Shown here piece after piece: positions 1 to 42,266 of a stretch of DNA of 64,000 nt (positions within the stretch are counted from its first letter, which is position 1; each line of letters opens with the position of its first letter). The DNA comes from Micropterix aruncella (Eukaryota > Arthropoda > Insecta > Lepidoptera > Micropterigidae): NCBI GenBank assembly GCA_944548615.1, contig OX155961.1, positions 11,058,673 to 11,122,672 of the forward strand, written 5' to 3'. The notes below the pieces were generated by a model. That model saw only the letters and a list, made by a program, of their open reading frames with translations, searched no databases and had not been told where the DNA came from. Both the position numbers and the translations under genes were made by a program.

Positions 1-509
1 TAAAAATGTAAATCTTTGTGTAAATTCAATTTAAATTAATAAAAGCTATTACTTCAAAATTTATCTGTTATCAATATTATATTATTATTTTATACCATAT
101 AGGCATGTTTGTAGCGCTATCTACAGTGCGCCACCATATGTCGCCACCATATTCCACAAATGTCACCTTATTTAAAGATCATAAGAAAAGATTCAACAAT
201 TTTTGGAACTATGAGTACCATCTTAAAATCTTAAGTTACCAAATTGTAGTACGACGTTTAGAAATCTAATACGCTATATAATCAATGTTAACGGGTTGAA
301 ATGTCTCTGCTGTAAAATTCATTTTTGTAGATACGACCTTTCAGCTGCAGGCCCGATATTATAATTACTCTTCCGGTGAACCAATGTTGGACTCTAGACT
401 AATGACTAATGACCGTCTGTGGTAGGTTTAGGTTCACTCTTCCTTTCAAAGTGATAAAATTTGAACCCAAAAATTGGTTTTATGGACTTTAATAGAAACC
501 GAATCTTAC
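1..509. other. Intron 8 of the DmX-like gene, no other feature seen
   Basis: AT-rich, no open frame with recognisable content, no repeat shared with the rest of the window that I could detect. Confidence 0.5.
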
Positions 510-31663
<31,154 letters not shown>

Positions 31664-31860
31664 AACTACGGAGAAGGCGCCGAAGCAATCGGCCTTCGAT
31701 CGTTTCAATTTATTTTACACGAATATTGCTAACACTGCACGATCACTCATTATTGTAAAATGACATTCGCCTTTTCGGACGACATTTTCCTATCACTGCA
31801 GCCGAGCGAACGAGACGGACGGCCTCTTTTTTGATAATCAACTGGCGTTGCCAGCTGCAC
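31664..31860 (-). promoter_or_regulatory. 5' UTR and probable promoter of the DmX-like gene
   Basis: The stretch directly upstream of the DmX ATG is unique-looking and CpG-richer than its surroundings (CCGAGCGAACGAGACGGACG at about 31802-31821 on the plus strand). On the minus strand an initiator-like GCAGTG lies about 75 bases before the ATG. No convincing TATA box is seen. The start site is inferred. Confidence 0.4.
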
Positions 31861-31973
31861 AACCATTTAATTGATGGCGCTAAATCATCATATTATACCT
31901 ACACTTGATTATATGTATATCGCCGATTATAAATCAATTTGAGAACAAATCGATTTATAATCAATCAATATAC

Positions 31974-32330
31974 AGGATGTTTTAATTAATCGGCATGCTT
32001 AAAGGGGGTGAAACAGTACGAGCAAACAAGCTACTTTTATATAAAAATGTGGGAAAATAAAAAAAGCAAAAAAAATATATATTCTGAAAATTAGTATACG
32101 ATGAGCTATCTAGCGGTAGGTAAAAATCCGCTAATATTGTTTATTACTGATGTTTTACTTAGCGATAGACGTCGCAGCGCGCTCAGTCGCTTGTCAAACT
32201 TTTTTTCAAATTTTCAAAATAAAAATAAAGAAAAACTTTTTTTTAATTCCATTTTTTAAACTAAAAGTTGCTCAGTTGCTCGTGCTGATTAATAACCTTC
32301 TTGAAGGATACCGGTTAATTAAAACATCCT
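31974..32330. mobile_element. TIR MITE, family J (copy 2)
   Basis: AGGATGTTTTAATTAATCGG.. and ..CCGGTTAATTAAAACATCCT are inverted ends. The centre shares GCGATAGACGTCGCAGCGCG-type sequence with the copy at 19625. It lies just upstream of the DmX promoter. Confidence 0.65.
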
Positions 32331-32598
32331 TATTTAGAGAGGCACAATAGCTTCTCGTCAATTTCATACTCTGTAAAGTTATTTATGTTTTTATGGAATG
32401 AATAAATTAAATCGAATGCATTACATGACATGAGTTTGACAGCAAAAAAATATTCAGTGTTTTTACTTTGTTCAGAGAAAAAGCATAAATCGATTCTTTC
32501 TAAAGCGATGATATGTTTAGAAAGTGGCCAGAGTATTAAAATTTGTATCTTCATAAATAGGAAACAATATTTTCAATATTACCATTGATTACCTAAGT

Positions 32599-33435
32599 AT
32601 TATTGTAGTATAGGAACCTCTTCTAGATTTTTGATTTTTTAACGTCACCAGACTATATTCACCACGCTGATTCCGAATCTGCAATAATATTTATTCGGTC
32701 TCAATAAATAACCGAGATATAGGCATTCAGAAATGCGCTAAACCCATACATTTCAGTAGGTTAGGTTTTTTTTTAAAATAATACATAAACACTTATTTGG
32801 CGGTAGGTTATTTCGTGGATATTTCTTTCGTAGAGGATGTGTAGTGTGTGCTGCGTCCCGTCGAAATGAAATTCCGCGTATTATTTTGGAATAAAAACTG
32901 CGTCCATTATTTATTATAACATGCCTGCGTGACGCGATAAAATCGTAGGAAGAATGACTCATGAATCTACATGCGGTCCAGTATTTATACCTATATCGTT
33001 TGTAGGCGCGCCCCAGCTGCTTCTCCCCCTCCACTTTACGTTGTGCGCCTTTCGCTCGTCTCGCGGTGTGACATGCAGCCATGCAGGTGTCCGTTTCGAA
33101 TCGCGTGGCTCAGTGCAAACTGCAAGCTCAGTGCTATTCGAGTCTTTGTTCCGATTGCACGCCTGTTTCGTCCGCACCTCGCGTTGCGTATTTTTCCGTC
33201 GCTCCAGAATATTATGCTTTTCGAATGTTCGCAACAGTTAGATTAGTTTTTTTTTTTAAACAACCTTAAAAACTGAGTTTAAAAAAACTTTTTGAAACTC
33301 AGTTTTTAAGGTTGTTTGAAAGAAATTTTACGCGTCTGAAGCTTTTTTCATTCACATTTAGCATTACAATGATCGAATCTAGTAGTATTTCTTTATTTTT
33401 TCGATTTCTGAGAAAGGTTCCTATACTGCAATAAT
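32599..33435. mobile_element. TIR transposon, family I (copy 1), with a GC-rich inner segment
   Basis: Ends ATTATTGTAGTATAGGAACC and GGTTCCTATACTGCAATAAT are inverted repeats with one mismatch. The shared interior (TTCACCACGCTGATTCCGAA) is also at 48576 (reverse) and 39684. Segment 32790-33230 is GC-rich and absent from the 48-kb copy, so it is probably a separate insertion. A hairpin lies at 33261-33317 (CAACCTTAAAAACTGAG and its complement). Confidence 0.65.
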
Positions 33436-33550
33436 TCCATTGATTATTCTTTGTATATTATATTATATTCAATGACATTACTTAGGTAATTATAACCAAT
33501 TGCTATACACGCGGTGTTGCTTTTTTACACAACAAATACATTTTAATTTA

Positions 33551-34030
33551 TGCCATTCGTCCATGAAACCCTTGAGGTTTTTCGTGGACGCATTCGCATT
33601 GTATACTTATCGAGCGGCGTAACGGCGCCTGAGCGGTGCCGCTGCGGCGTCTTACATACAAATATCCATGATAGGCCACACGGTGCGTTCCGGCGTCGCA
33701 CTGCACGAAAACCGGGGATATGCGCCGGAGCGGCACCGCTCAGTTTTAAAGTGTACTCGAAGGAGGGTACATGCTTGCCTGTTTCATTTGTTTTCACGTA
33801 TTTTTGTTAATTTTAAATCGAAGTGTTTAAAATCAGTACCTACCAACGGAAAAGACATTGGCATTGACTACTTCATTTCACTAGTTCTACGTACAATTAA
33901 CTACAACACCATTAGCCCACTGCGGCGTCGTAGTAATGTTGTGGCGCCGAACCGTGCACTGTACGTGTATACGCCCACGGCGAAATATTTGCGGTGAGGC
34001 GCCGCACCGCATCGTATGGACCGGCTTTAG
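33551..34030. repeat. GC-rich segment with GCGGCGCC palindromes, probable MITE
   Basis: Starts with a hairpin around CGTCCATGAAACC/TTTCGTGGACG. It contains repeated GCGGTGCCGCTGCGGCG-type strings and ends GCGCCGCACCGCATCGTATG. A related motif recurs at 34864-34884. Overlapping open frames on both strands look compositional. Ends not defined. Confidence 0.4.
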
Positions 34031-35041
34031 GAAGCCGGAAAGATCGATGTCTCAAAACTGATCGATGATTTTGCACACTATACATCAAGGCGACAACGTG
34101 TAATAAAAATGATTTCTTATATCTAATTAGGTAGGTACAAATAAATGTATTTGTGCATATTTACCTCAATACATTAAACAATTAATTTAAATATGTAGAT
34201 ATGCAAAAAATGCTACATTTCTAATGTGGTATTTTTGGTGTTACTACACAAAATAAGTCTTTTACTCAAAATAAAGTAATAAAAACTGACATTATTGCTT
34301 CATTTCTCACCAACATTTAAAGATGGAGAAATATAATTCAGTAGATATGTAACTTAACAGTAAAGGTCGTATTAACATAGAAACAAATGTTTCGAGGCAA
34401 TACCTCCCAAATGAATACGCCGATTTATTATATAGCTACAGTATACATATATAAATTAGCTAAGTAAACAGTAATTACATCATATAAACCATAATACATG
34501 TAAGTAGTTGTTGGGGAGTGGCCCTTTTGTTCAATTTTGCACCGGGGCCATTTTTTTCTAGTTACGCCACTGGTCATCATATACATACGTACATAATACA
34601 CGTTGTTATATTACATCACTCGCGGACTGAACTATAAATTATAGTTAATCCTATCTATATTATCCCTTTGCTCTCGAGAAAAGTATTTGTATGGTTTACC
34701 AGCATTTTTATATTTTTTTTGGGAAAGGTCTCAAATGAAAGTGTGTGGTTAATCAGTAGCAGGTACTGTACATAACTAAATGCATATGATGAAGATACCT
34801 GCGAATGTCCCTACCCACATTTTATATACAATGCATGCTTGTAAATATTATTTTGTTGTTCATGGCGCCGCTGCGGCGCCTTATGAGTGGAATTAATATT
34901 TGAGTGTCGCCGTAGCAGCGCCTATCGATAGGTTATAATATATTAATTCTAAATAAAATTATAATATTATTATTTATTTTTATCCTATAGATATATTTTT
35001 AATATTCCAATATCTGTAATATATACGTGATAACATACCTA
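34031..35041. other. AT-rich intergenic sequence, nothing recognised
   Basis: Only a small GGCGCCGCTGCGGCGCC palindrome at 34864-34880 stands out. Confidence 0.45.
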
Positions 35042-35700
35042 TCTATATCTATACAATAAAAATGAGTCGGGTTTTATGTATGTTAATTAATAACACACGA
35101 GCGGCTGGCCCCTATTTGGATGATTATTTTTCTGTTTTGTTCATAATCACGTCGGTCAGACTGAAAATCTCTCGGAAAAGTGAGAAAAATGTAAAAACCG
35201 AAAATTATTTTAGTACCGAGCTTGATCATAGATTGCGTTGTTTGACAAGAAAAATACGAAAATTCAAAAATCAAGATGGCACGGCGCGAAAAGTGACATT
35301 TGACAGTTAAGTTGAATTTTACGAATTTTCATAGCGTTTTCGTGATTCTGAAGGTAAACCAACTGAATTAATTAAATTTGTGTAATTTGTGGTTGTTTTT
35401 CCAGGTTTCGCAATCTTTTTTCACAGTTATGGACAACGAGCACAACAAATAATTTTTCACATTTCGAACACAACTAGCACAACGAATCCACAAATGACAA
35501 TTGATGAAACTGCTCTTTTGGTAAGACAAAAAATAAACAATCAGATTGTAATCACGATCGAACTTTAAATTTGTAATAATGAAGCTGAGTGTGCTGCTTC
35601 CAACGAAGAATATAAACAAACAATGCAAATGTCAAACAACTGTCAGTGAACATTACCTAAGTGAACTCAATCTGCTGCCAAGCTCGCAGGGTTCCGCTAG
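35042..35700 (+). mobile_element. Non-autonomous Helitron, Lep1-like
   Basis: Starts TCTATATCTATAC.. followed by GAGTCGGG and ACGAGCGGCTGG, paralleling the 5' end of the Helitron at 63427. It ends AGCTCGCAGGGTTCCGCTAG, with the CTAG expected of a Helitron 3' end. No Rep/helicase coding. Confidence 0.55.
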
Positions 35701-36322
35701 TAGGTACTTAATAATAGAGACATTCGAATAAATAGGATTTCTTTAATGTATTTTAAATGCAAAATATTACAAAAATATATCTCTAATCAAGTCTAATCTC
35801 TGGATTAGAACCCAGCAACCTAGTTGAACTAGAATGTATCAAAAAAATAATGTTGGTATTTTAAGTGGCAAAAATATTTTGATTTTATTTATGTGTCAGT
35901 TGACAACACTTTACACGTGTTGCCAAAGGATACAAACTCACAGAATTATGTATCTGCAAAAATGTAAAGTGACTCAAAATCTAAAAGCAATTAAATAATT
36001 AAATAGCAATAATAAATTACACAAAAAAACTTTATACCAGTAATGAAAATTCATCATGTGAAATAATAGTATTTATCATGGCAAGAAGTGGAATGTCGAT
36101 CGAGCGAAGACAGTGTAGGATTATATACGATTGTTTATGTACAACATACGATATTTTGACAAACGTCATTTTTTTCATATATCTTGTAGGTCCCATACGT
36201 GCTATTAGGCGTCGGTAAGCATAGGAAGGGCTGATCTATATTTTGCAGACAGCAATACGGTTCCAATGCAAGGCGATACTGGGAACAGAATATTATTTTT
36301 GTTAATTTTACAAGACGGCTGC
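35701..36322. other. AT-rich intergenic sequence, nothing recognised
   Basis: No supported feature. Confidence 0.5.
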
Positions 36323-36394
36323 GGTATCCTTATAAAACTATATTAATATAGTTTTATAAGGATACCTGGGAAACCGATAATATCGGTTTCCCAG
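36323..36394. repeat. Two abutting perfect palindromes (44 bp and 29 bp)
   Basis: 36323-36366 is a perfect palindrome without spacer (GGTATCCTTATAAAACTATA and its complement). 36366-36394 is a 13-bp perfect inverted repeat (CTGGGAAACCGAT) with a 3-base loop, sharing one base with the first. Confidence 0.95.
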
Positions 36395-37414
36395 TTAAAG
36401 GGCTGCCCACGTAAAAGGACCATCTTCATTAACAAAGGCAAGATTGTAGATTACGGGTAGGATTGCTAGCGCTAACAGATTAGCGCCATCAAGTTGGAGG
36501 TAAAATGGGTTTATTTGTATGACGCTGGGAGCTGAAGTCGCCGCTTCTAAGCCTTCCTTGTGTTCTTACTCAAATATTGGGAAACACGGGGTTAGAACAT
36601 TTCTCGAAGAATATAATTTTAGTTTGTTAGCGCATGGTCCATTTCTGAATAAAAGGAGGGGTGTAAAAAGGGCGTCTGCCCTAGACGTTAAAAATCTGAT
36701 GGTGGAAATGTACGATGCTGAGCGAAGTTGTTCAGAAAGCTCTTCCTATGACAAACGTCAGGCCGATAACTTCAAAACTGGCTGAGATAATCGACGGACA
36801 AATACACTAAATTAGACTGAAGATCAGAAGAAAAAGAAGTTTCACCCAATAGTGTTCTGTTTTTACGCTTTGGTTCGGAGCCAAATTAAATATAAATTAT
36901 AGACCTATCTAACGTATCCAACACTTCTAAGTTTCAAAAAATTAATTAAAAAGCCTTTGGAAAACCAAAATTTCAACAAAAACTCTAATACCCTACGTAT
37001 TGTTATGCTATAAACACCATATGTTTTTCCAATACATATCATTCATTTGTTACGTAGTGCAGATATAATTAAATAACAATTGGCCCGACCTGTGAGTGGA
37101 CGCAATATAATCGAACCACCGATTTGTGGATAATGTAAAGGCCGCGAAAATCCGTTTCAGTTAACAATTTCACTGATAACGGTAGCTCTCTTATTAAAGA
37201 AATGTATGTTTTTGCTAGTGGGCCGGCCTGACTTTATATTGTATTAACTACGGTCCCTATGGCTATGGTGTCCGACTGTGGCAGTACGTGAAAGCGTATA
37301 CAGGTCGCACCTTAAAAGTTGAAATTAAACAAACAAAATTTTGCGATTTAAAAAAAAACATTTTTTTTACTAGGAGCATTCCGTTTCAATTCATCAAAGT
37401 CTCAACCATATTAT
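36395..37414. other. Intergenic; one 88-codon open frame of no known family
   Basis: The frame at 36519-36785 (+) begins MTLGAEVAASKPSLC, has no recognisable domain and no clear splice or promoter context. I do not call it a gene. Confidence 0.35.
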
Positions 37415-37719
37415 GGGCTCTCTAGACGATCAAGCATGCTTGCCAAGCTTCGTGTCGCGGGCTAGAAGGGGATCGTAAACCGTAGGAAATATGCAAATAT
37501 TTTTAAAAATATTTACCGAAAATGTCCAATTTTGTAGTTTTATACCAGGGATTCAGGTTAATTAGACTTAATTGATTAATGAATGACGTGATTTTTTGGT
37601 AAAAACTACAAAATTATTTATTTTTGACATAAAAAAAAGTATTTTTCCCGCGGTTTACTATCCTCTCCCAGCCCGCGACTAAATGCTTGACAAGCATGCT
37701 TGATCGTCTAGAGAACCCC
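37415..37719. mobile_element. Palindromic PIF/Harbinger-like MITE, family H (copy 1)
   Basis: GGGCTCTCTAGACGATCAAG.. and ..CTTGATCGTCTAGAGAACCCC pair along nearly the whole 305 bp, so it folds into one long hairpin. Second copy at 53306-53615. Confidence 0.8.
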
Positions 37720-37779
37720 TCAGAGAACGTACGATTAAAATGAATACGTACGAGTTTAGGTATTAGGAGAGCGACACAT

Positions 37780-37957
37780 CACCAGTCGATTTTTTGCTGT
37801 CGCGCTGCTAGTTCGTTTGCGCCCTCCGTTGCGGTGGCTTTTAAGCGTTTCGTCAAGAAAAGTGCTTGAGTTTTGCTGTTTTGTAAAGTGTTGAGTGAAA
37901 ATATACGCACAACGGACTTCCGATCGAAAAATCCGCCGGATTCGCCATCAGTTGTAA
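37780..37957 (+). promoter_or_regulatory. Candidate promoter and non-coding first exon of a rightward gene
   Basis: A CpG-rich, non-repetitive stretch in AT-rich surroundings, with insect 5'-UTR-like text (AAGTGTTGAGTGAAAATA) and a consensus splice donor CAGTT|GTAAGTAAAA at about 37957. There is an initiator-like CCAGTCG near 37795. No ATG-initiated coding exon follows in the window that I can identify, so the body of the gene would lie beyond 64 kb or be missed. Confidence 0.4.
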
Positions 37958-38925
37958 GTAAAACGGCCGCTGACTTTTTGCTTTTGACAGCTCTGTTTTA
38001 AATGTCAGACAAGGCGATAAAGGTGTATTGATTTTGTGTTCATTTTTCGAATTTCGCTTATGGAACGCTGAAAATAAAATGGCGGGGATGGGGGTTGTAA
38101 TGGAAAGAACCTATTTTTGTGGAGGCTGCGCTGTTGTTTTCTCAGTTGTATTTGAGTGAACACCTGATTTTTGTGTTTTTTGTAATTAGATTACGATTCT
38201 TATTAGATTCCGACTATTTTCATGGACGTTTTTTTCCTTTTTTGATGGTCCGTCGTGGTTTTTTTATGGTCATATCTATTCGCGAGTCGCGTTGTTTTTA
38301 TTTGAGATCACTGATTAGTGTTTGCTATCACCCGGCGCAACGCTCATAAAACAGGTTTAATTCCGTTGCGTAAGCGACTGAAATAATAGTTTTTTTGTTG
38401 GCGTCGAGGCGCCTTTTTGGCGGCATGGGTTTTTTGAGGAAATAGGGCGGATTCTCAGCAATCGATATTTCGATACCTACTGCTGGACTCACAGAGCCCT
38501 GGCGAAATGGGAACCATCATTTTGGTACTCTCTCAGAACAAAAAGATCCATTAAATATGGACCCCAGCCAAGACTCAAAATAGGCCGTATCCAGGCAGTT
38601 TGACGTACGCGAAAACGCAGCACATTCGCAAAATGACGTTACAATGGTCTTTTTATTTATACTTTTCTTACGTGTACGTAAGAACTTGATTTTGTGCCGC
38701 CCCTCCTTCGTATATATTTTAATCTATAGGTACGAGGAGAGTTATTATAGAAGGCCAAAAAAAATGCTATTCATTTCGCGGTCAATACTATCAGCGCCAT
38801 CAGCATTTCGCCGGCGCAGGAGGGTTGATAAAAACGTCCTACGGAGTTAGGCAATCTAATGAATTTGATTTCTATAAAGGAAATTTAAGACCAAAAACTT
38901 TGTATGATTTTTTTTAATTAATTAA
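37958..38925. other. Intergenic or first-intron sequence, nothing recognised
   Basis: T-rich tracts; no repeat or coding exon supported. Confidence 0.4.
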
Positions 38926-39240
38926 TGGAAATATTAACCCCTGTTATCTATGCAGATTTGACATTTTAATGGGAGTTGCTTAATTCCTCTGCTGTAAAAC
39001 TCTCGTGGACAGAATCCAATGATTGCTTTGAAGGTGTTTTTCACCGAGTCTTCAAAGTTGATTTATTTCCCTTGTAAAAAGTTATCTAAATTCGGAAAAC
39101 TCTGTTAGAGCATCGTCTGGCAAGTACGGTGGGTGACCAAAGAGTCTCCAGTCGCAACTCCTGCAACTTTGCGACTGTTTGCAGTGAAATCTGTGGTAAT
39201 ACATTGTCATGCAGAAGCAGGAGCGATGAGCGATTGATCA
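38926..39240 (-). pseudogene. mariner-like transposase C-terminal relic
   Basis: Minus-strand pieces read LLLHDNVLPQISLQTVAKLQ, ELRLETL, then ITFYKGN and, in another frame, RGIKQLPLKCQICIDNRG. This is the mariner order: 'LhDNArPHvs..tv.kL.eL..e.L' (second catalytic Asp), 'FlqGk', 'GInkL..rWqkCID.nG'. Several frameshifts; dead. Different from the 25.8-kb relic. Confidence 0.7.
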
Positions 39241-39623
39241 GGCTCGGTTATTTAATCACTAGCTTTTTCGATCGTTGTTTGCAGTTCTTAACAGTACACA
39301 TTTACGGTAACTGTATAGCCAGACTGCAAGAAACTGTAATAGAACACCGGCACATGATCTCATATTTAAAAATAATGCAATTTTTTAACTTTACCACGGT
39401 TGCACACACGAAAGTATTTGAGCATAAACAAACGACGGAAATACAAATAAATATCTGATCCTTAGAAAAGAATAACATGGTCTTGAGTTAAAATTTATTT
39501 GAATTCGAAATTCCAACTCAAACCCAAGCTATCCAAGTTCAAAGTGGCCAGTGTGAAAAAAACAGCAATTACGTAGGTAATGACCGAATATCATATTCAA
39601 TGGTATATAGGTTACATAAGTCA
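39241..39623. other. Intergenic, nothing recognised
   Basis: No supported feature. Confidence 0.5.
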
Positions 39624-39755
39624 GTATTATTCTGGTATTAGTACCTTTTCTACATTGTTGGTGTTTTAACGTCACCCGACTATTCACCACGTTGATTCCG
39701 AAACTCCAATAATCTTTATTCGAGCTCGATAAATTAAGCCAGATGTAGGCATTTA
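39624..39755. mobile_element. TIR transposon, family I, diverged end fragment
   Basis: AGTATTATTCTGGTATTAG then TTCACCACGTTGATTCCGAA and TTTATTCGAGCTC match the left half of the family I element at 32599. The rest is missing. Confidence 0.5.
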
Positions 39756-40004
39756 ACTGGTCAGAAGCCAGCCTTCGCGTGCAAAAAACTGCGATTCAAA
39801 AATTTTTGGTCGATTCGGTAAATAAATACTAACAATATCGTTTTTTTTTTCATGAATTCCCTCTTATTGCCTAATAATTAACCGCTCGAAAGCCAACGCA
39901 CACAAAAAAATTGCGCCGCAAATTTTTGGTCGATTTTGTACATAAATACTGACAATATCGTTTTTTCACGAATTCCCTCTCGTTACCTAGTAATTAAGGC
40001 GACG
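39755..40004. repeat. Direct repeat of about 120 bp (two units), PB2-like start
   Basis: The units share TTTTTGGTCGATT..GTA.ATAAATACT.ACAATATCGTTTT and CATGAATTCCCTCT/CACGAATTCCCTCT. Each begins near TTAAC..AGAAGCCA or TTAACCGCTCGAAAGCCA, resembling the PB2 left end. Probably two piggyBac-like relics in tandem. Confidence 0.5.
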
Positions 40005-41607
40005 TACTACTTAAAAAATAAACCGTATCTGAGTTTTTAAGCCCCGCCTACTTACCCCCTCCCCTCGCGACGGGGCAGGTGTTTATTATGTTGACTCATC
40101 TCGCAGCGATATTCACTCGCTATCGATGTCTGGACTAAACACACTAGGTATACACTATTGCAATGGGATTTATATTTTGGGATTATGCAAGTGTCATGTA
40201 CCTACGCTGGTGAAGAAGGCTACGCTTTATCATCATCTAAACTTGAACATTATATTACTTTCCCGGCTGCCACTGGTAGGGAAGGTGTTGTGATCGTGCG
40301 GAAAAAAATGTTTAGATAACGATAGAGATGTCCATTTTGAGGTCCACCAAGATGATTAAGACCATTTTCAGAGAAATGTATGTCTGTTTGCCTGTATGTA
40401 ATCTCTCACGATAACTGCCGAGCCGTTGAACCGATTGAGTTGAAATTTGGAACATAGGGATAGTATCACCCTGGAATGCGCCCATTAGATTTTGGCTGTC
40501 AACTGTTAAACCAAACTATCACTGTCAAAAATTGACAGAAGCCATATCTTACAGAATTTCATTTGCGATATGTCATTTGAAATCCCCTGAAAAACTGTAT
40601 TAAGAAGAGTCACCTGTCACTAATTAATTTTCGACATTTTAAAATTATTTTAAATGGTGATAGATGACAATTGGAGAAATGCCGTTAACTGTTTTGGATA
40701 CAGTTTTCCAAGGGCTTTTAAATGACATAAATCGCAATTCATGTTCCGTGAGATACAGCTTTAGTATTTTTTTGATAGTTGTAGTGACAGTTTTTGATAG
40801 TATTTTTTGGCAGAAAAAACATTTAGAATCGAATTAAAAAACAACATTGTGTATCGAACTATTTATTCGCGGTATAATAGTTCTTTGAGGAGGACATAAC
40901 GACACCCATCGCCTTGTACATTATCATTAAAAAATTATTTAATTAAAAAGTAATATAATTTATTTTTAGATACTGTAAGCACATCATTGTAAACTTTAAA
41001 GAAATACACATCATTAAAAATAAATAATTATTAATTAAAATATAAAATCATTAGGACAAAAAATCATGAAGACATTTCTGGTTGGCAAAGTAGTCTGTTA
41101 TTTCTGAGTAGATACATACATATTAAATGTAAAGAGACGAATAAATACATTTAAAATTGCGCAGTACATTTGAGACTTCCTTTTTGTAGCCTTGACAGTG
41201 TCGCTTTGTAGTGGTGCGCCGACTTTTGTAATTAAAATTCATCAAATGATAATACATTTTCAAAAGCCTGTTCATCATTATTAATTAGATCTGTACTCAG
41301 CACAGATTTGGAATATCGTGTACTTTTCGGTGGCTCTATATTGCTTGTGCTTTGCTTTGGAGTGTTATTGGCAAGTACATTCTCTGTGAGTTCTTTGCTC
41401 ACTTTGTGATGGAATCACTGAAAACTAACTACCGCTTAAGCGTTGGACAAGGGAGAGGAACCGATTTCTTTCGTTTTATCGTGTCGTTTCTTTTATTTGC
41501 TTCTTTCAAAGTGTATTCAGGCTCCCTTAAATCCATATTCCTTCATACTCCTGGATCGATAATTTCAGGTAATACACAGTCCATATAAAAACAAACAAGT
41601 TTTTTCC
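40005..41607. other. Intergenic, transposon-tail-like text at 40425-40455
   Basis: GCCGTTGAACCGATTGAGTT and GAAATTTGGAACATAG resemble common insect transposon flanks. No element boundaries found. Otherwise AT-rich. Confidence 0.35.
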
Positions 41608-42024
41608 ATGACATTTGTCCAAATCAAATCATTCGTCTGTATATATTCGGTTTTGAGGAGATCGTTTTTACCAGACCAAAATGTAAATAGGCACACTTCC
41701 TTTCCAGTTATATGTATCGTTCCAGTTACAGTTTCTTTCCAGCACACTTTCTTTAAAGTTATCCACAATACCACAGATAGTTCATACCTTGTTGAAAACT
41801 TACGTTTTTTCGTTCCTCAGCGATTAATTCGCAATTCACGCACGTTTGAGGTATCTCGTGCCAATACCAACTACGGGAAACATTCCATCGCTTATGGGCT
41901 GATATGCACGTACGACTCTTGTTTCTCCACCATCGACATTTTCAACCTCAACCAACCGACGTTCGTTAAAGAATTATTCAAATCAATTGCACCTAACGAG
42001 CTTGTTAATACCTATAGTAATTAG
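41608..42024 (+). pseudogene. LINE ORF2 C-terminal fragment
   Basis: A 138-codon frame. Its second half (NLRFFVPQRLIRNSRTFEVS, RANTNYGKHSIAYGLICTYD, IDIFNLNQPTFVKEL) resembles the 'R.P..RTRn...f.vp..rTn.gk.S.iyr....yN....diF......F...l' tail of CR1/Jockey-group LINE proteins. No RT catalytic motif remains. The match is by pattern only. Confidence 0.5.
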
Positions 42025-42266
42025 TTATATACTTTCTATACAACAAAATAAAATTCGAAATTTAAATTCTAAGTGTCAACATATTTTAAAATTTTCTCTC
42101 CTCTAAATAATAATTAAATAATAAATTTTAGTGATTATAGTGCAATTCTATAGTCTGGATTAACTCGCGGTTAACACGGGACGCGTCCCGAAGGATCTGA
42201 TCGGTCTGAGCTGTTCACTTTAAATATTCGACCAGCGTGTCTATGGAAAAGTCGACCATCGAAAAC

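Noticed and set aside
32753..33269. Several overlapping 60-109-codon frames on both strands
   Set aside because: GC-rich, stop-poor stretch inside a transposon; frames on opposite strands cannot all be real and none shows a domain.
33543..33997. Frames of 62-109 codons in a GC-rich block
   Set aside because: Compositional; block carries palindromic GCGGCGCC repeats of MITE type.
36519..36785. 88-codon frame MTLGAEV..
   Set aside because: No family, promoter or splice support; left as unassigned.
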